Of a DNA stretch of 64,000 nt, positions 40,149 to 48,746 are shown in pieces; within the stretch, counting starts at the first letter, position 1, and every line of letters starts with the position of its first letter. The stretch is from contig JAPYTK010000001.1 of the NCBI GenBank assembly GCA_029941785.1, positions 1-64,000 of the forward strand, in the 5' to 3' direction. The notes under the pieces were generated by a model. The model was given only the letters and a program-made list of their open reading frames with translations, was not told the DNA's origin and did not search any database. This DNA is from Polyangiaceae bacterium (lineage in GTDB: Bacteria; Myxococcota_A; Polyangia; Polyangiales; Polyangiaceae). Position numbers and translations under genes: made by a program.

Positions 40149-40922
40149 ATGAATCAAGTCGCCTTGCCGCTAACTGGCGTCAACTCGTACTTACGGCTGC
40201 TCGGCCGCGCCGTCGCCGCACAATTCGCATCCGTACTCGCGCCACCGCGTTGCGTGAGCTGTCGCTCTTCGATGACGAGCACCGCGGTCTTTTGCCTTGC
40301 CTGCGCAGTGACCTTAAGACCTCTCCAACCTACTGAAATTGCGGAAAAACTGGTAGCATTCGGTCACTATGGGGGCGCTCTGGCGGTTGCGATTCAACGC
40401 CTCAAATATCGACGTTGTCCCGAACTCGCGCACCCTCTCGGCACCTTGCTCGTCCGAGCGCTCGGACGTTGTTCTCCGAGGCGCGCTCTGCTCGTCCCCG
40501 TCCCGCTTCACCCGGTACGCCTTGCTCAAAGAGGCTTCAATCAGGCCGGTTTGCTCGCACGCGTCGTTGCCGAAAAGACCGGACACGCCATCGCCTTCGA
40601 CGCGCTTCGGCGATGCCGTCACGGCAGACCTCAAGCGCGGACATCGGCTCCGCAACGCTGGGAAAACGTCGCTGGGGCTTTCCTCGCATCCCCTGTTCCT
40701 CGATTGCAGCGATCGCACGTCATCCTCGTCGACGACGTCTCGACAACCGGGGCCACCCTCCACGCTTGTCGCCGTGCCCTGCGACGGGCGGGTGCCAAGC
40801 GAGTCACGGGTCTGGTACTCGCTATCGCCGACGCGCCACCAGCTCCCGGACAGGCACCACCACCGCTCCGTGACACGCTCAGTTCGTGGCGAACGGTGCT
40901 TCGGTCAGGGCCCGACACTTGA
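40149..40922 (+). CDS. comF: ComF-family phosphoribosyltransferase
   Basis: CVSCRSSM...FCLAC Zn-finger-like; LVPVPLHPVRLAQRGFNQAGLLA; VILVDDVSTTGATLHAC. Confidence 0.9.
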   Translation: MNQVALPLTGVNSYLRLLGRAVAAQFASVLAPPRCVSCRSSMTSTAVFCLACAVTLRPLQPTEIAEKLVAFGHYGGALAVAIQRLKYRRCPELAHPLGTLLVRALGRCSPRRALLVPVPLHPVRLAQRGFNQAGLLARVVAEKTGHAIAFDALRRCRHGRPQARTSAPQRWENVAGAFLASPVPRLQRSHVILVDDVSTTGATLHACRRALRRAGAKRVTGLVLAIADAPPAPGQAPPPLRDTLSSWRTVLRSGPDT

Positions 40923-43098
40923 AAATGACGGTGCGCCCTCGGGACACCCACTTGATCGGCATTCCCGGCACGCCAACCCGCACGAAAGCAGGACGCGTGC
41001 AGGGCACCTTCAATTTTTGGTTCACGACGCCGATGTCTTTGCCGAACAGGTAAACCTTCGCCGCAGGCGTCCCGTGATGGGCGACACGCAAATAACCCAT
41101 CGTGAACGGCAGGTCCGTACCCGTCTTGCCATCATCGGGCGGTGCGGCAGCAGGTGCGGTCGTGGCAGATGCTGCTACCGACGCGCTGACGCTCGGACTG
41201 GGGCCGGCCGATGCACTGGTGCTCGCGCTTAAGGCAGCGGAAGCGCTCGCGAGCGTCTTCGTCGCGGACGCACCTGCCATCGCCGGCAAAACGCGACCCA
41301 ATGCGCTGGGGAGCGCGCTCGGATCGGGCTGTTGTCCCGCAGCCGATGGCGCCTGAGCGGCGCTCGCAATACCCGCAAGATCTGCACTAGGATCAGCTGG
41401 GGGCGGAGTCACCGACGAACCACGGAGCGCCAACGACACGCCGATCCCCATCACGACAATTGCCGTCAACAAACCGATGCCGAGTAGTTTGCCCCAGCCT
41501 ACCGCCGACGAGGTCTCTTCCGAAGGGGCCGAGTCTCCCCAAGGCGAGTCCTTCGACTCGGACTCGTCGCCATCTGCAATCTTGTGCAGATCGACGACAC
41601 CCAAGACTTCCTCCATGTTGTCGTCGAATCCATTGCTGGAGGGTTCGGTTTCGACGGCTGCCGGGACGGGCTCGTCCGAGGGGGCCTCTTGCCCCATCGC
41701 TCCGGCGACGTCGGCGGCGTTGTACGCCAAGGTAGCCTGAAAATCGCTGGAAGAGATCGGTGCTTCCTCATCCACGTCGAACTCCATGTCGAGTTCCGAT
41801 GAATCGAGAGCCATGGTGGCATCCAAGGCACCGTCGCCCACCGGGGCTGCCGGCGGAACGGCGCCATCGCGGGCGGACTGTTGCGTCGCCTCATCGGCAA
41901 ACGATCCTGCCTCGGCCTCACGCGCTGCCACTTCGGCGTCCAATGCAGCGCGAGGCTTGATCGCCGTAGGCTCGTCACTGCCCCAATCGAGGGCCGGCAC
42001 GGGTACGCTGGCCGGTGATTCCGCCACCGTCACGTTGCCCTCAAGAGCAATGGTGTGATCCAAACCAACGAGGTTGAGATCGTTCAGTCCGGGAGCAAAC
42101 TGTGCCGGATCCGGCGTGACAGGTGCAGCGATCGCAGCGCCGGGCTCATCGAGTCCCAAATTCGGGCGCGGGGTGCCCAGAAGCGTCGCCTTCTTCGAAC
42201 GCATGGGGGGAGCCCCCGCAGAACGAGGGGCCGTCCGCAGCGGAGGCGGGGCCGGCGTGCTGTCAGGCGCCGGCGCCGAGCTGCGGCTTCCCGTCGTGTT
42301 CATAGCGTGCGCGAGGGCTGCGCGACCTGCATCGTCGCTCGCCGCTCCGAAACTCTGCTCGAGTTCCATCGCGGTCAGCTTCCGGTCAGACAACTTCTCC
42401 GCCAGGCCACGACGCAGATCATCGCGCATCTCTGGGGAAACAATATCGCCCAAGGTAGTGACATCCAATTGCCGGCCCGTAGGCTCGCGATCAGATAAAA
42501 TCGACCACAGGATGGCGCATAGAGCATAGACATCACCCCGCGGCGTGACACGTCCGCCGTCTCGTTGCTCAGGGGCCGTATAGCCGACGTCTGGCGCGAT
42601 TCCGCCCCCACCCACGAGAGAAGACAATCCGAGCCCCCTCAGCCGCACGGAGCCGTCCATCCCCACGAAAATAACCTCAGGCGACAAGAAGCCGTGGGAC
42701 ATGCCCATCGAGCCCGTTTCCTCATCTTCATGTTCGTGAGCGAGTGCCAATGCCTCGGCGACCCGGTGCGCCACGTAAAACACGGATTGGACATCGAGCC
42801 TCTCGCTGCGACTACGCAATCGCTGGACGAGTTCGGCCAGACTGCCACCCTCGACGAACTCACTTGCAACCGCCAACTGGCTGCGATCGATGAACGCCGC
42901 CTGGGGCGCCGCCAACGTTTCGTGGCCAAAACTTCGGCAAGACCCGAGAGCGCGCTGGGCGTCCTCGAAGCCTACGCCTGCAGGAGCCGAATACAGCCGA
43001 ATCTCACAATCCACGCCCATGGCGGACCGCGCGACGTACGCCTCAACGCCGCCAGCCAGGCGCCGCAGTACGGTATATGCTCCGATGCTCGTCCTCAT
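40879..43098 (-). CDS. Ser/Thr pseudokinase-like protein with TM segment and C-terminal secreted region
   Basis: Kinase-like layout (IGAYTVLRRLAGG..., SHGFLSPEVIFVGMDGSVRLRGLGLSSL, VGYTAPEQRDGGRVTPRGDVYALCAILW) but without VAIK Lys, HRD Asp, Asn or DFG. Confidence 0.8.
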   Translation of the reverse strand: MRTSIGAYTVLRRLAGGVEAYVARSAMGVDCEIRLYSAPAGVGFEDAQRALGSCRSFGHETLAAPQAAFIDRSQLAVASEFVEGGSLAELVQRLRSRSERLDVQSVFYVAHRVAEALALAHEHEDEETGSMGMSHGFLSPEVIFVGMDGSVRLRGLGLSSLVGGGGIAPDVGYTAPEQRDGGRVTPRGDVYALCAILWSILSDREPTGRQLDVTTLGDIVSPEMRDDLRRGLAEKLSDRKLTAMELEQSFGAASDDAGRAALAHAMNTTGSRSSAPAPDSTPAPPPLRTAPRSAGAPPMRSKKATLLGTPRPNLGLDEPGAAIAAPVTPDPAQFAPGLNDLNLVGLDHTIALEGNVTVAESPASVPVPALDWGSDEPTAIKPRAALDAEVAAREAEAGSFADEATQQSARDGAVPPAAPVGDGALDATMALDSSELDMEFDVDEEAPISSSDFQATLAYNAADVAGAMGQEAPSDEPVPAAVETEPSSNGFDDNMEEVLGVVDLHKIADGDESESKDSPWGDSAPSEETSSAVGWGKLLGIGLLTAIVVMGIGVSLALRGSSVTPPPADPSADLAGIASAAQAPSAAGQQPDPSALPSALGRVLPAMAGASATKTLASASAALSASTSASAGPSPSVSASVAASATTAPAAAPPDDGKTGTDLPFTMGYLRVAHHGTPAAKVYLFGKDIGVVNQKLKVPCTRPAFVRVGVPGMPIKWVSRGRTVIFKCRALTEAPFATN

Positions 43099-43228
43099 CC
43101 CGTTGGCCTCCCATCAGCTTCGATGTGCGCAAAGCCTGACACCGCCCGAGCGTATGCGACGTATGTCGTCGCGTCCATGATGGTGTTTCCGCCTCTGCAC
43201 TTTGCGTGAGCCGTGACAAATCGCAGGG

Positions 43229-43621
43229 TTGGGCTATGGTCGAGCGGTGACGATCATCTTATCCGAAGAATCCGCACGCAGCCTCATCGAGGCCCACGTG
43301 AGCATGGCCGCCTGGCACCATCAGATGGCGGGCGCACTGAACGCCGCGGGAGGTCAAACCGCCCCCCCCGACGCCAGCCAGCTCCGTGCGTACATCAAGC
43401 TCTTCTCAGCACAGTTTCCCGAACTCGCGGCAATCGCAAACGCCATCAGCGAGCCACGGCCCTATACGCCGCCTCCTGCGGTGGCGGCACCGGAGACCCT
43501 CGTCGAGAACGAAGGCGTGCCGATCGCTCCACCGCCCGCCCCCCTTCAAGATGCTCCACCGGCAAGCGATAGCCCGGCCCCGCCTCCGATGGTCGAGCCG
43601 CACAACGTGAAGTACGAGTAA
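43229..43621 (+). CDS. hypothetical Pro-rich protein
   Basis: ORF between divergent and co-directional neighbours; conserved-looking N-terminus, Pro/Ala-rich tail. Confidence 0.5.
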   Translation: MGYGRAVTIILSEESARSLIEAHVSMAAWHHQMAGALNAAGGQTAPPDASQLRAYIKLFSAQFPELAAIANAISEPRPYTPPPAVAAPETLVENEGVPIAPPPAPLQDAPPASDSPAPPPMVEPHNVKYE

Positions 43622-43655
43622 GCACACGCGCCGGTCCGTTGTATAAGGCGGAGCC

Positions 43656-44840
43656 ATGTTCGACTCTGCCCGCGCGCACTACTCAGCCACGCTCAACGAC
43701 ATCCGCGACGCCGGTCTCTTCAAGGAAGAACGGGTCATCACGACGCCGCAGGGGGCGAGCATCGAAACCGCTGGGCAGAAGGTGCTGAATTTCTGTGCCA
43801 ACAACTACCTCGGACTCTCTTCGCACCCCGCTGTCATCGAAGGAGCGAAGAAAGCGCTCGACAGTCATGGCTTTGGCCTGAGCAGCGTGCGCTTCATCTG
43901 CGGCACCCAAGACATCCACAAACAGCTCGAGCAGCGGATCAGCGACTACTTCGGGACTGAGGACACGATCTTGTACACGTCCTGTTTCGACGCCAACGCT
44001 GGATTGTTCGAGACGGTCCTCGGCCCGGAAGACGCCATCATCAGTGACCAGCTCAACCACGCCAGCATCATCGACGGCGTTCGCCTCTGCAAAGCCGAAC
44101 GTCACCGCTTCGCCAATGGGGACATGGCTGCGCTCGAAGAGGTGTTGAAAAAGACCGCCGGCAATCGCCTGCGCATGATCGCAACCGACGGTGTCTTCTC
44201 GATGGACGGCTACTTGGCGAAACTGGATGAGATTTGCGATCTCGCCGACCGCTACGATGCGATGGTGATGGTCGATGAGTCGCACGCGACAGGATTCATC
44301 GGCCCCACAGGCCGCGGCACCCCGGAACACCACGGCGTGCTCCATCGCGTCGACATCATCACCTCGACGCTCGGAAAAGCACTGGGCGGTGGCAGCGGGG
44401 GCTTCACCACGGGGCGGCGAGAGATCGTGGCTCTCTTGCGGCAGCGCTCCCGGCCGTACCTCTTCTCGAACACCGTAGCCCCGCCGATCGTCGGTGCCGC
44501 CTTGGCCGTCTTCGACCTTCTCGCGGGCGACGACGAACCGCGCAAACACCTCGCGACGATCACGACACAGTTCCGAGACGGAATGACCTCCCTGGGCTTT
44601 GACATCAAGGAAGGGATCCACCCCATCGTCCCGGTGATGATCGGCGATGCGCGCAAGGCGACCCAGCTCGCTGACGCCTTGCTAAGCGAGGGGATCTACG
44701 TCATCGGGTTTTCCTTTCCGGTCGTACCCAAGGGTCAGGCGCGCGTCCGCGTGCAAATCAGCGCAGCACACAGCCACGCCGATGTCGCTCACGCCATCGA
44801 CGCCTTCGGCCGCTGCGGCAAAAAGCTCGGGCTCATCTGA
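43656..44840 (+). CDS. kbl: glycine C-acetyltransferase (2-amino-3-ketobutyrate CoA ligase)
   Basis: [88 protein letters not shown]. Confidence 0.96.
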   Translation: MFDSARAHYSATLNDIRDAGLFKEERVITTPQGASIETAGQKVLNFCANNYLGLSSHPAVIEGAKKALDSHGFGLSSVRFICGTQDIHKQLEQRISDYFGTEDTILYTSCFDANAGLFETVLGPEDAIISDQLNHASIIDGVRLCKAERHRFANGDMAALEEVLKKTAGNRLRMIATDGVFSMDGYLAKLDEICDLADRYDAMVMVDESHATGFIGPTGRGTPEHHGVLHRVDIITSTLGKALGGGSGGFTTGRREIVALLRQRSRPYLFSNTVAPPIVGAALAVFDLLAGDDEPRKHLATITTQFRDGMTSLGFDIKEGIHPIVPVMIGDARKATQLADALLSEGIYVIGFSFPVVPKGQARVRVQISAAHSHADVAHAIDAFGRCGKKLGLI

Positions 44841-44862
44841 GCGCCGTCGGCGCCGGCTCGCA

Positions 44863-45576
44863 TCACTTGCAGCTGGCGTCAGGGTAGTACCTCTGACCGC
44901 TCTTCATGGCGTCGCACTCGCTGTTGCAGTTCTTTTGGTCGCACCGACGGTGCTTTTTGAGCGCCGCCAGGGACGGGCACATGGTCGGCAAAACCCAACA
45001 CCAACCGGGCACGTCCGATGTCAAACACCCTGTCTGGTTGACCACCTCGTACACGCAGTGCTGAGTGGTCGGATCCGGGCACTTGAGCGCGGCGATCCCA
45101 CCGCAGAACTCCTGCGGCATGCACACGCCGCTGTTCGCGACAGACATGCCGTGCACAGCGGCGATCTCATCGCTCCAGTAGTTGATGCCGTCACACCCAC
45201 ACACGGCATTCTTCGCGGCGTTCTGCGTCGTGCCGAGAGCCTTGCAAGTCCCCTGGCCGCACCCTGGCGCGTCGCAATATTCCCCCATGGGGCACGGATT
45301 GCTGTTGTCCGACCACATGCACGTGTTGCCGCTTTGACCGCCACTGCCGCCGGCGCCACCCGATCCGCTGCTCACCGCGCCGCCCGCGCCGCCCGTGGCG
45401 CTGCTCACCGTGCTGGTCACGCTCATGCTGCTCGACGTCATGCCCCCTTGACCGGATCCACCGGTCGACACGCTGCTCGTGCTCGTGCTCGTGCTCGTCG
45501 TGGTCGTTTCTCCGCTGCCACAGGCAAGAAACAAGAAGCCAACCAAGATCCCGCCGCCCCATCGCCAATCGTTCAT
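44863..45576 (-). CDS. lipoprotein with Thr/Ser/Gly linker and Kazal-like Cys-rich domain
   Basis: Lipobox LFLACGSG; CPMGEYCDAPGCGQGTCKALG...AVCGCDGINYWSDEIAAVHGMSVANSGVC. Confidence 0.65.
   Translation of the reverse strand: MNDWRWGGGILVGFLFLACGSGETTTTSTSTSTSSVSTGGSGQGGMTSSSMSVTSTVSSATGGAGGAVSSGSGGAGGSGGQSGNTCMWSDNSNPCPMGEYCDAPGCGQGTCKALGTTQNAAKNAVCGCDGINYWSDEIAAVHGMSVANSGVCMPQEFCGGIAALKCPDPTTQHCVYEVVNQTGCLTSDVPGWCWVLPTMCPSLAALKKHRRCDQKNCNSECDAMKSGQRYYPDASCK
45475..45498. repeat. hexanucleotide-like ctcgtg microsatellite in the linker of the lipoprotein gene
   Basis: ctcgtgctcgtgctcgtgctcgt at about 45475-45498; encodes the Thr/Ser stretch on the minus strand. Confidence 0.75.
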
Positions 45577-45614
45577 GCCCTCTTGTTAGCAGACCGCTGC
45601 TCTGGGGGCACGGC

Positions 45615-46661
45615 TCACTTCGGCGGCGTGAAGTCGTCGCAGGTCTCGTCGATGATCTTCACCGCTTCTTGGAAGGGCGGGCCGAAGTCCTGTTCGCAAA
45701 CCGAGACCTCGAGCCCACGATCGCCCCACATCGCGATGAACTCCGACCAGTGCTTGCCCTTATTTGGCTTGGTGGTCGGGCCACAGCCAGGGAAGGCCGG
45801 GGTGAAGCCGAGCACGGCGACCGCCTCGGCGTTGCCATCTTTCGCCGCAACGACGACGTCATACCAATCTTGAGGCACGCCCGCGTCCTCGTAGTTCGGA
45901 TCGTCGCTGATGAAGGTCACCACGAGAATGGCGTCCTCCCGCAAGAAACCCGCGTTGCAACCACCGGGCGCGTTGATCTCGCTCGCCATGGCCGCCACGA
46001 GCGCGTCCATCGGTCGCTCCGCGGGATGCCCCGCGAGCCCAACCTGCGCCACGCACGTAAAACTCGCCGTCTTGTCCGGCTCGGCCTCCACGATGTAACG
46101 CTCGTCGCCTACGAGCTGGCACAGCTTGTTGCTCGCCCCCTGCCCCGCTGGATGGAGCACGCCGGCCCCTATCGTGCTGTCGCACGGCTCGAAGTTGGTG
46201 TTGCACGCGTAGCCCACGCACGTACTGTGCGGAGCGGACTGGCAACTCTGTGGTGTGCACCGTGTCTCCGCATCAGTGTCGACCACCATGATGTGGTAGT
46301 TGCTGCCAGCCTTGATCGTGCTTTGGATGGTGCTGATGAAGTTGGGAAAGCTGGCGATGAGCGCCACTTGTTGCTCCTGCATCGAGATGGAGTTGTCGAC
46401 GATGAACAGGAAATCGACTTTCTCGCAACCGCTCTGTGCGCCCCCGCTCCCGGTCAAGTTGATCCCTCCGCTGCCCGACCCGATCGTCGTGTCGCCGGCG
46501 CCGCCGCTTCCGCCGTGGCCCGCTGTACCTACGCCACTCGACGCACTACTGGCGCTTGGGGCATACACCGGCGATTCAGCCGAACAGCCTACATGAGCAC
46601 TGGCTGCGATCAACACGACGACACACCCTGTCGTCATCCACCCACGATGTTTGTCGAGCAT
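45615..46661 (-). CDS. von Willebrand factor A-like domain lipoprotein
   Basis: ATG at 46661: MLDKHRGWMTTGCVVVLIAASAHVGCSAES; VDFLFIVDNSISMQEQQVALIASFPNFISTI (MIDAS-like DxSxS). Confidence 0.8.
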   Translation of the reverse strand: MLDKHRGWMTTGCVVVLIAASAHVGCSAESPVYAPSASSASSGVGTAGHGGSGGAGDTTIGSGSGGINLTGSGGAQSGCEKVDFLFIVDNSISMQEQQVALIASFPNFISTIQSTIKAGSNYHIMVVDTDAETRCTPQSCQSAPHSTCVGYACNTNFEPCDSTIGAGVLHPAGQGASNKLCQLVGDERYIVEAEPDKTASFTCVAQVGLAGHPAERPMDALVAAMASEINAPGGCNAGFLREDAILVVTFISDDPNYEDAGVPQDWYDVVVAAKDGNAEAVAVLGFTPAFPGCGPTTKPNKGKHWSEFIAMWGDRGLEVSVCEQDFGPPFQEAVKIIDETCDDFTPPK

Positions 46662-46723
46662 AAACAAGCTCCTCACTAGTGCCCCGTCGCTCTCAAGGAT
46701 AGCACGTGTACGCCAACATTCGA

Positions 46724-47512
46724 TCACGCTCGATGATCGAGCAGCGCCGACGCCAACTCAGCGAAACCCTCACCTGCCGCAGCGGTCGTAACGAAACGCG
46801 GGGGTATGGTCAGCCTCGGGACGAAGGGCCGAATGTTCGCCACACCGAACGTGGTCTCGAAAGCCGCAAAACACGCGGCGTCATTGCTGCTATCGCCCAC
46901 AAACGCATAATGCCGTCGGCAGCTCACCTCATCCTCGGCGAACAGCTCTCGCAGGGTGCGCATGCTGCCGGTGGCCTTGTCGTCACTATCGAGGGTCAGG
47001 TGCAGATGAATACTCGACGCACACGTGCGCGCGCCCAACGCTTCCGCCGCCCGCCGAATCTCCTGCACGCGAGCGTGCGGAAGTCGTTGCGTCTCGCCAA
47101 TGTCAAAGGTGGTGTCCGTTAGGCGAGCGTCGTTGTCATCTGCGAGCACCGCATCCTCGAAACGCGCGCGAATTTGCGACACGATCGCCTGTAACTTCGT
47201 GCGACGCGCCGCCCTGTCCTCTGCACACAATCTGTCGATGCGCTGCAGGCCAGCACCTTTTCGCGTATATGCGATAGCTCCATTTTCCGCTATCGCCGCG
47301 TCCACGGGCCACTGCCGTGCGACGACTTCTCCCCATCCTGCGGAGCGGCCCGTACACGCGATGAGACGCAGACCGGCGTCCGCCATGTTCCACAAAGCGC
47401 CAAACGCATCCCGCGTGAGACGACCATCGGACAACACGGTGCCGTCGAGGTCGAAGATCAACCCCCGGAGACGTTTCGCATTCTCTGGTTCGAGCTCGAC
47501 GAGGGGTCTCAT
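46724..47512 (-). CDS. HAD-superfamily hydrolase
   Basis: LIFDLDGTVLSDGRL, LIACTGRSAGW, AENGAIAY, YAFVGDSSNDAACF. Confidence 0.85.
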   Translation of the reverse strand: MRPLVELEPENAKRLRGLIFDLDGTVLSDGRLTRDAFGALWNMADAGLRLIACTGRSAGWGEVVARQWPVDAAIAENGAIAYTRKGAGLQRIDRLCAEDRAARRTKLQAIVSQIRARFEDAVLADDNDARLTDTTFDIGETQRLPHARVQEIRRAAEALGARTCASSIHLHLTLDSDDKATGSMRTLRELFAEDEVSCRRHYAFVGDSSNDAACFAAFETTFGVANIRPFVPRLTIPPRFVTTAAAGEGFAELASALLDHRA

Positions 47513-47651
47513 GGCCCATGCTCCATCTCACACCCCCAGACACGGTTGCAGGTCGATGACACGATTGTCTTTATACACGGACTGGGCGCAGCAAGGTTCG
47601 GTCACCACGTCATGCTGGACCCCGCCTCGTACCCTGCTAGTCTAATTCGCG

Positions 47652-48746
47652 ATGTGGTGTCGAAAATTCATGGTGGGGTGCGTGACGATCGGGGCGTTGG
47701 GATCGCTCAGCATTTCGACGCAGGCGGCGCCGGCCGCGGGAAAGAAGGCAGCACCCGCGAAGAAGGTGGCACCCGCGAAGAAGGCAGCACCCGCGAAGAA
47801 GGCAGCACCCGCGAAGAAGGCTACACCGGCGCAGGCTACACCCGCGAAGGCCGACGACAACGCAGAGGCGGCAAGCACATGCCCACCCGGCGCATTCTGT
47901 GACCAGGCCCAAATCGACGTGCCAAAGTCCAAGCCAGCGGACGGCTCCAATGAGCCAGCAGACCGCTCCGATGAGCCGCCCGCAGGCCAAACCGTGACCC
48001 TTCCTCCTCCGCGACCCGGGAGCGATCCCGATTCACCACGAGTGATCGTCGTGCATCCCGACCGACCGGGACGACCCGGCCAAGTCGTGATCTACGAGGA
48101 CGGTGAGATGCCGCCCTATTGGGAAGGCGATCCCGGCCCACCACCAGCGGCAAAAAAACGCAGGAGTCGGCGAAGGCGATCGCGAAGGCGGCGACGTTTC
48201 AACCAGAAGTGGGGCATCAACCTCCGCTTGGACGGCGTCCTGCTGCCAAGTGCGCGCAGTCGAAGCGAGGACGAGGGGATGGGCGGTATCGGCGCCAGCG
48301 TGCGCTATCGGCCCATGCCTCATCTCGCTTTCGATGCAGGCGTCGATTACATCGGCGGCATCGATGCCAATGGTTACCGACGGTACGAGCTGCCGGTCGG
48401 ACTCAACCTCATGTTCTTCCCCAACCCGCATTCCCTGGCGCAGTTTTATCTGTTCGGCGGCGTCAACTGGTCCATGGCCGAGGTACAAAGTGACACCTGG
48501 CAGAGCCATTTGGCCAACGGAACGTCCGATTCGTACGGCTATTTCGGCGGCCAACTCGGTCTGGGTCTCGAGTTCCGCGTGAGCCCTCTTCTCGGCATCC
48601 ACATCGACGGCCTGGGCTTCGCACGTACCCGCACCGACGATGACGAAGGCGGCCGCTTCGCAGAATACATCTCTCGCCGCACGGGCGAGACGACGAACAG
48701 TTCGGCCGGAGGAATGTTGCGTATCGGCGTGAACTTCTGGTGGTAG
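47652..48746 (+). CDS. outer-membrane/secreted protein with Ala-Lys-Pro repeat linker and C-terminal beta-barrel-like domain
   Basis: Signal peptide; AAPAGKKAAPAKKVAPAKKAAPAKKAAPAKKATPAQATPAK; C-terminal barrel-like strands ending in MLRIGVNFWW. Confidence 0.75.
   Translation: MWCRKFMVGCVTIGALGSLSISTQAAPAAGKKAAPAKKVAPAKKAAPAKKAAPAKKATPAQATPAKADDNAEAASTCPPGAFCDQAQIDVPKSKPADGSNEPADRSDEPPAGQTVTLPPPRPGSDPDSPRVIVVHPDRPGRPGQVVIYEDGEMPPYWEGDPGPPPAAKKRRSRRRRSRRRRRFNQKWGINLRLDGVLLPSARSRSEDEGMGGIGASVRYRPMPHLAFDAGVDYIGGIDANGYRRYELPVGLNLMFFPNPHSLAQFYLFGGVNWSMAEVQSDTWQSHLANGTSDSYGYFGGQLGLGLEFRVSPLLGIHIDGLGFARTRTDDDEGGRFAEYISRRTGETTNSSAGGMLRIGVNFWW
47742..47831 (+). repeat. 18-bp coding tandem repeat (aagaaggcagcacccgcg)
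   Basis: About five units: aagaaggcagcacccgcg, aagaaggtggcacccgcg, two further aagaaggcagcacccgcg and a diverged last copy. Confidence 0.9.

Noticed and set aside
40140-40149. TACAAT as a -10 box for comF with leaderless start
   Set aside because: No credible -35 at proper spacing; comF start codon also uncertain.
44782-45873. 363-aa plus-strand ORF
   Set aside because: Antisense to the Kazal-like and VWA lipoprotein genes; Ala/Arg/His-rich shadow ORF.
47742-47840. Short direct repeats as possible CRISPR or iterons
   Set aside because: Contiguous 18-bp units without spacers that encode an AKP linker.
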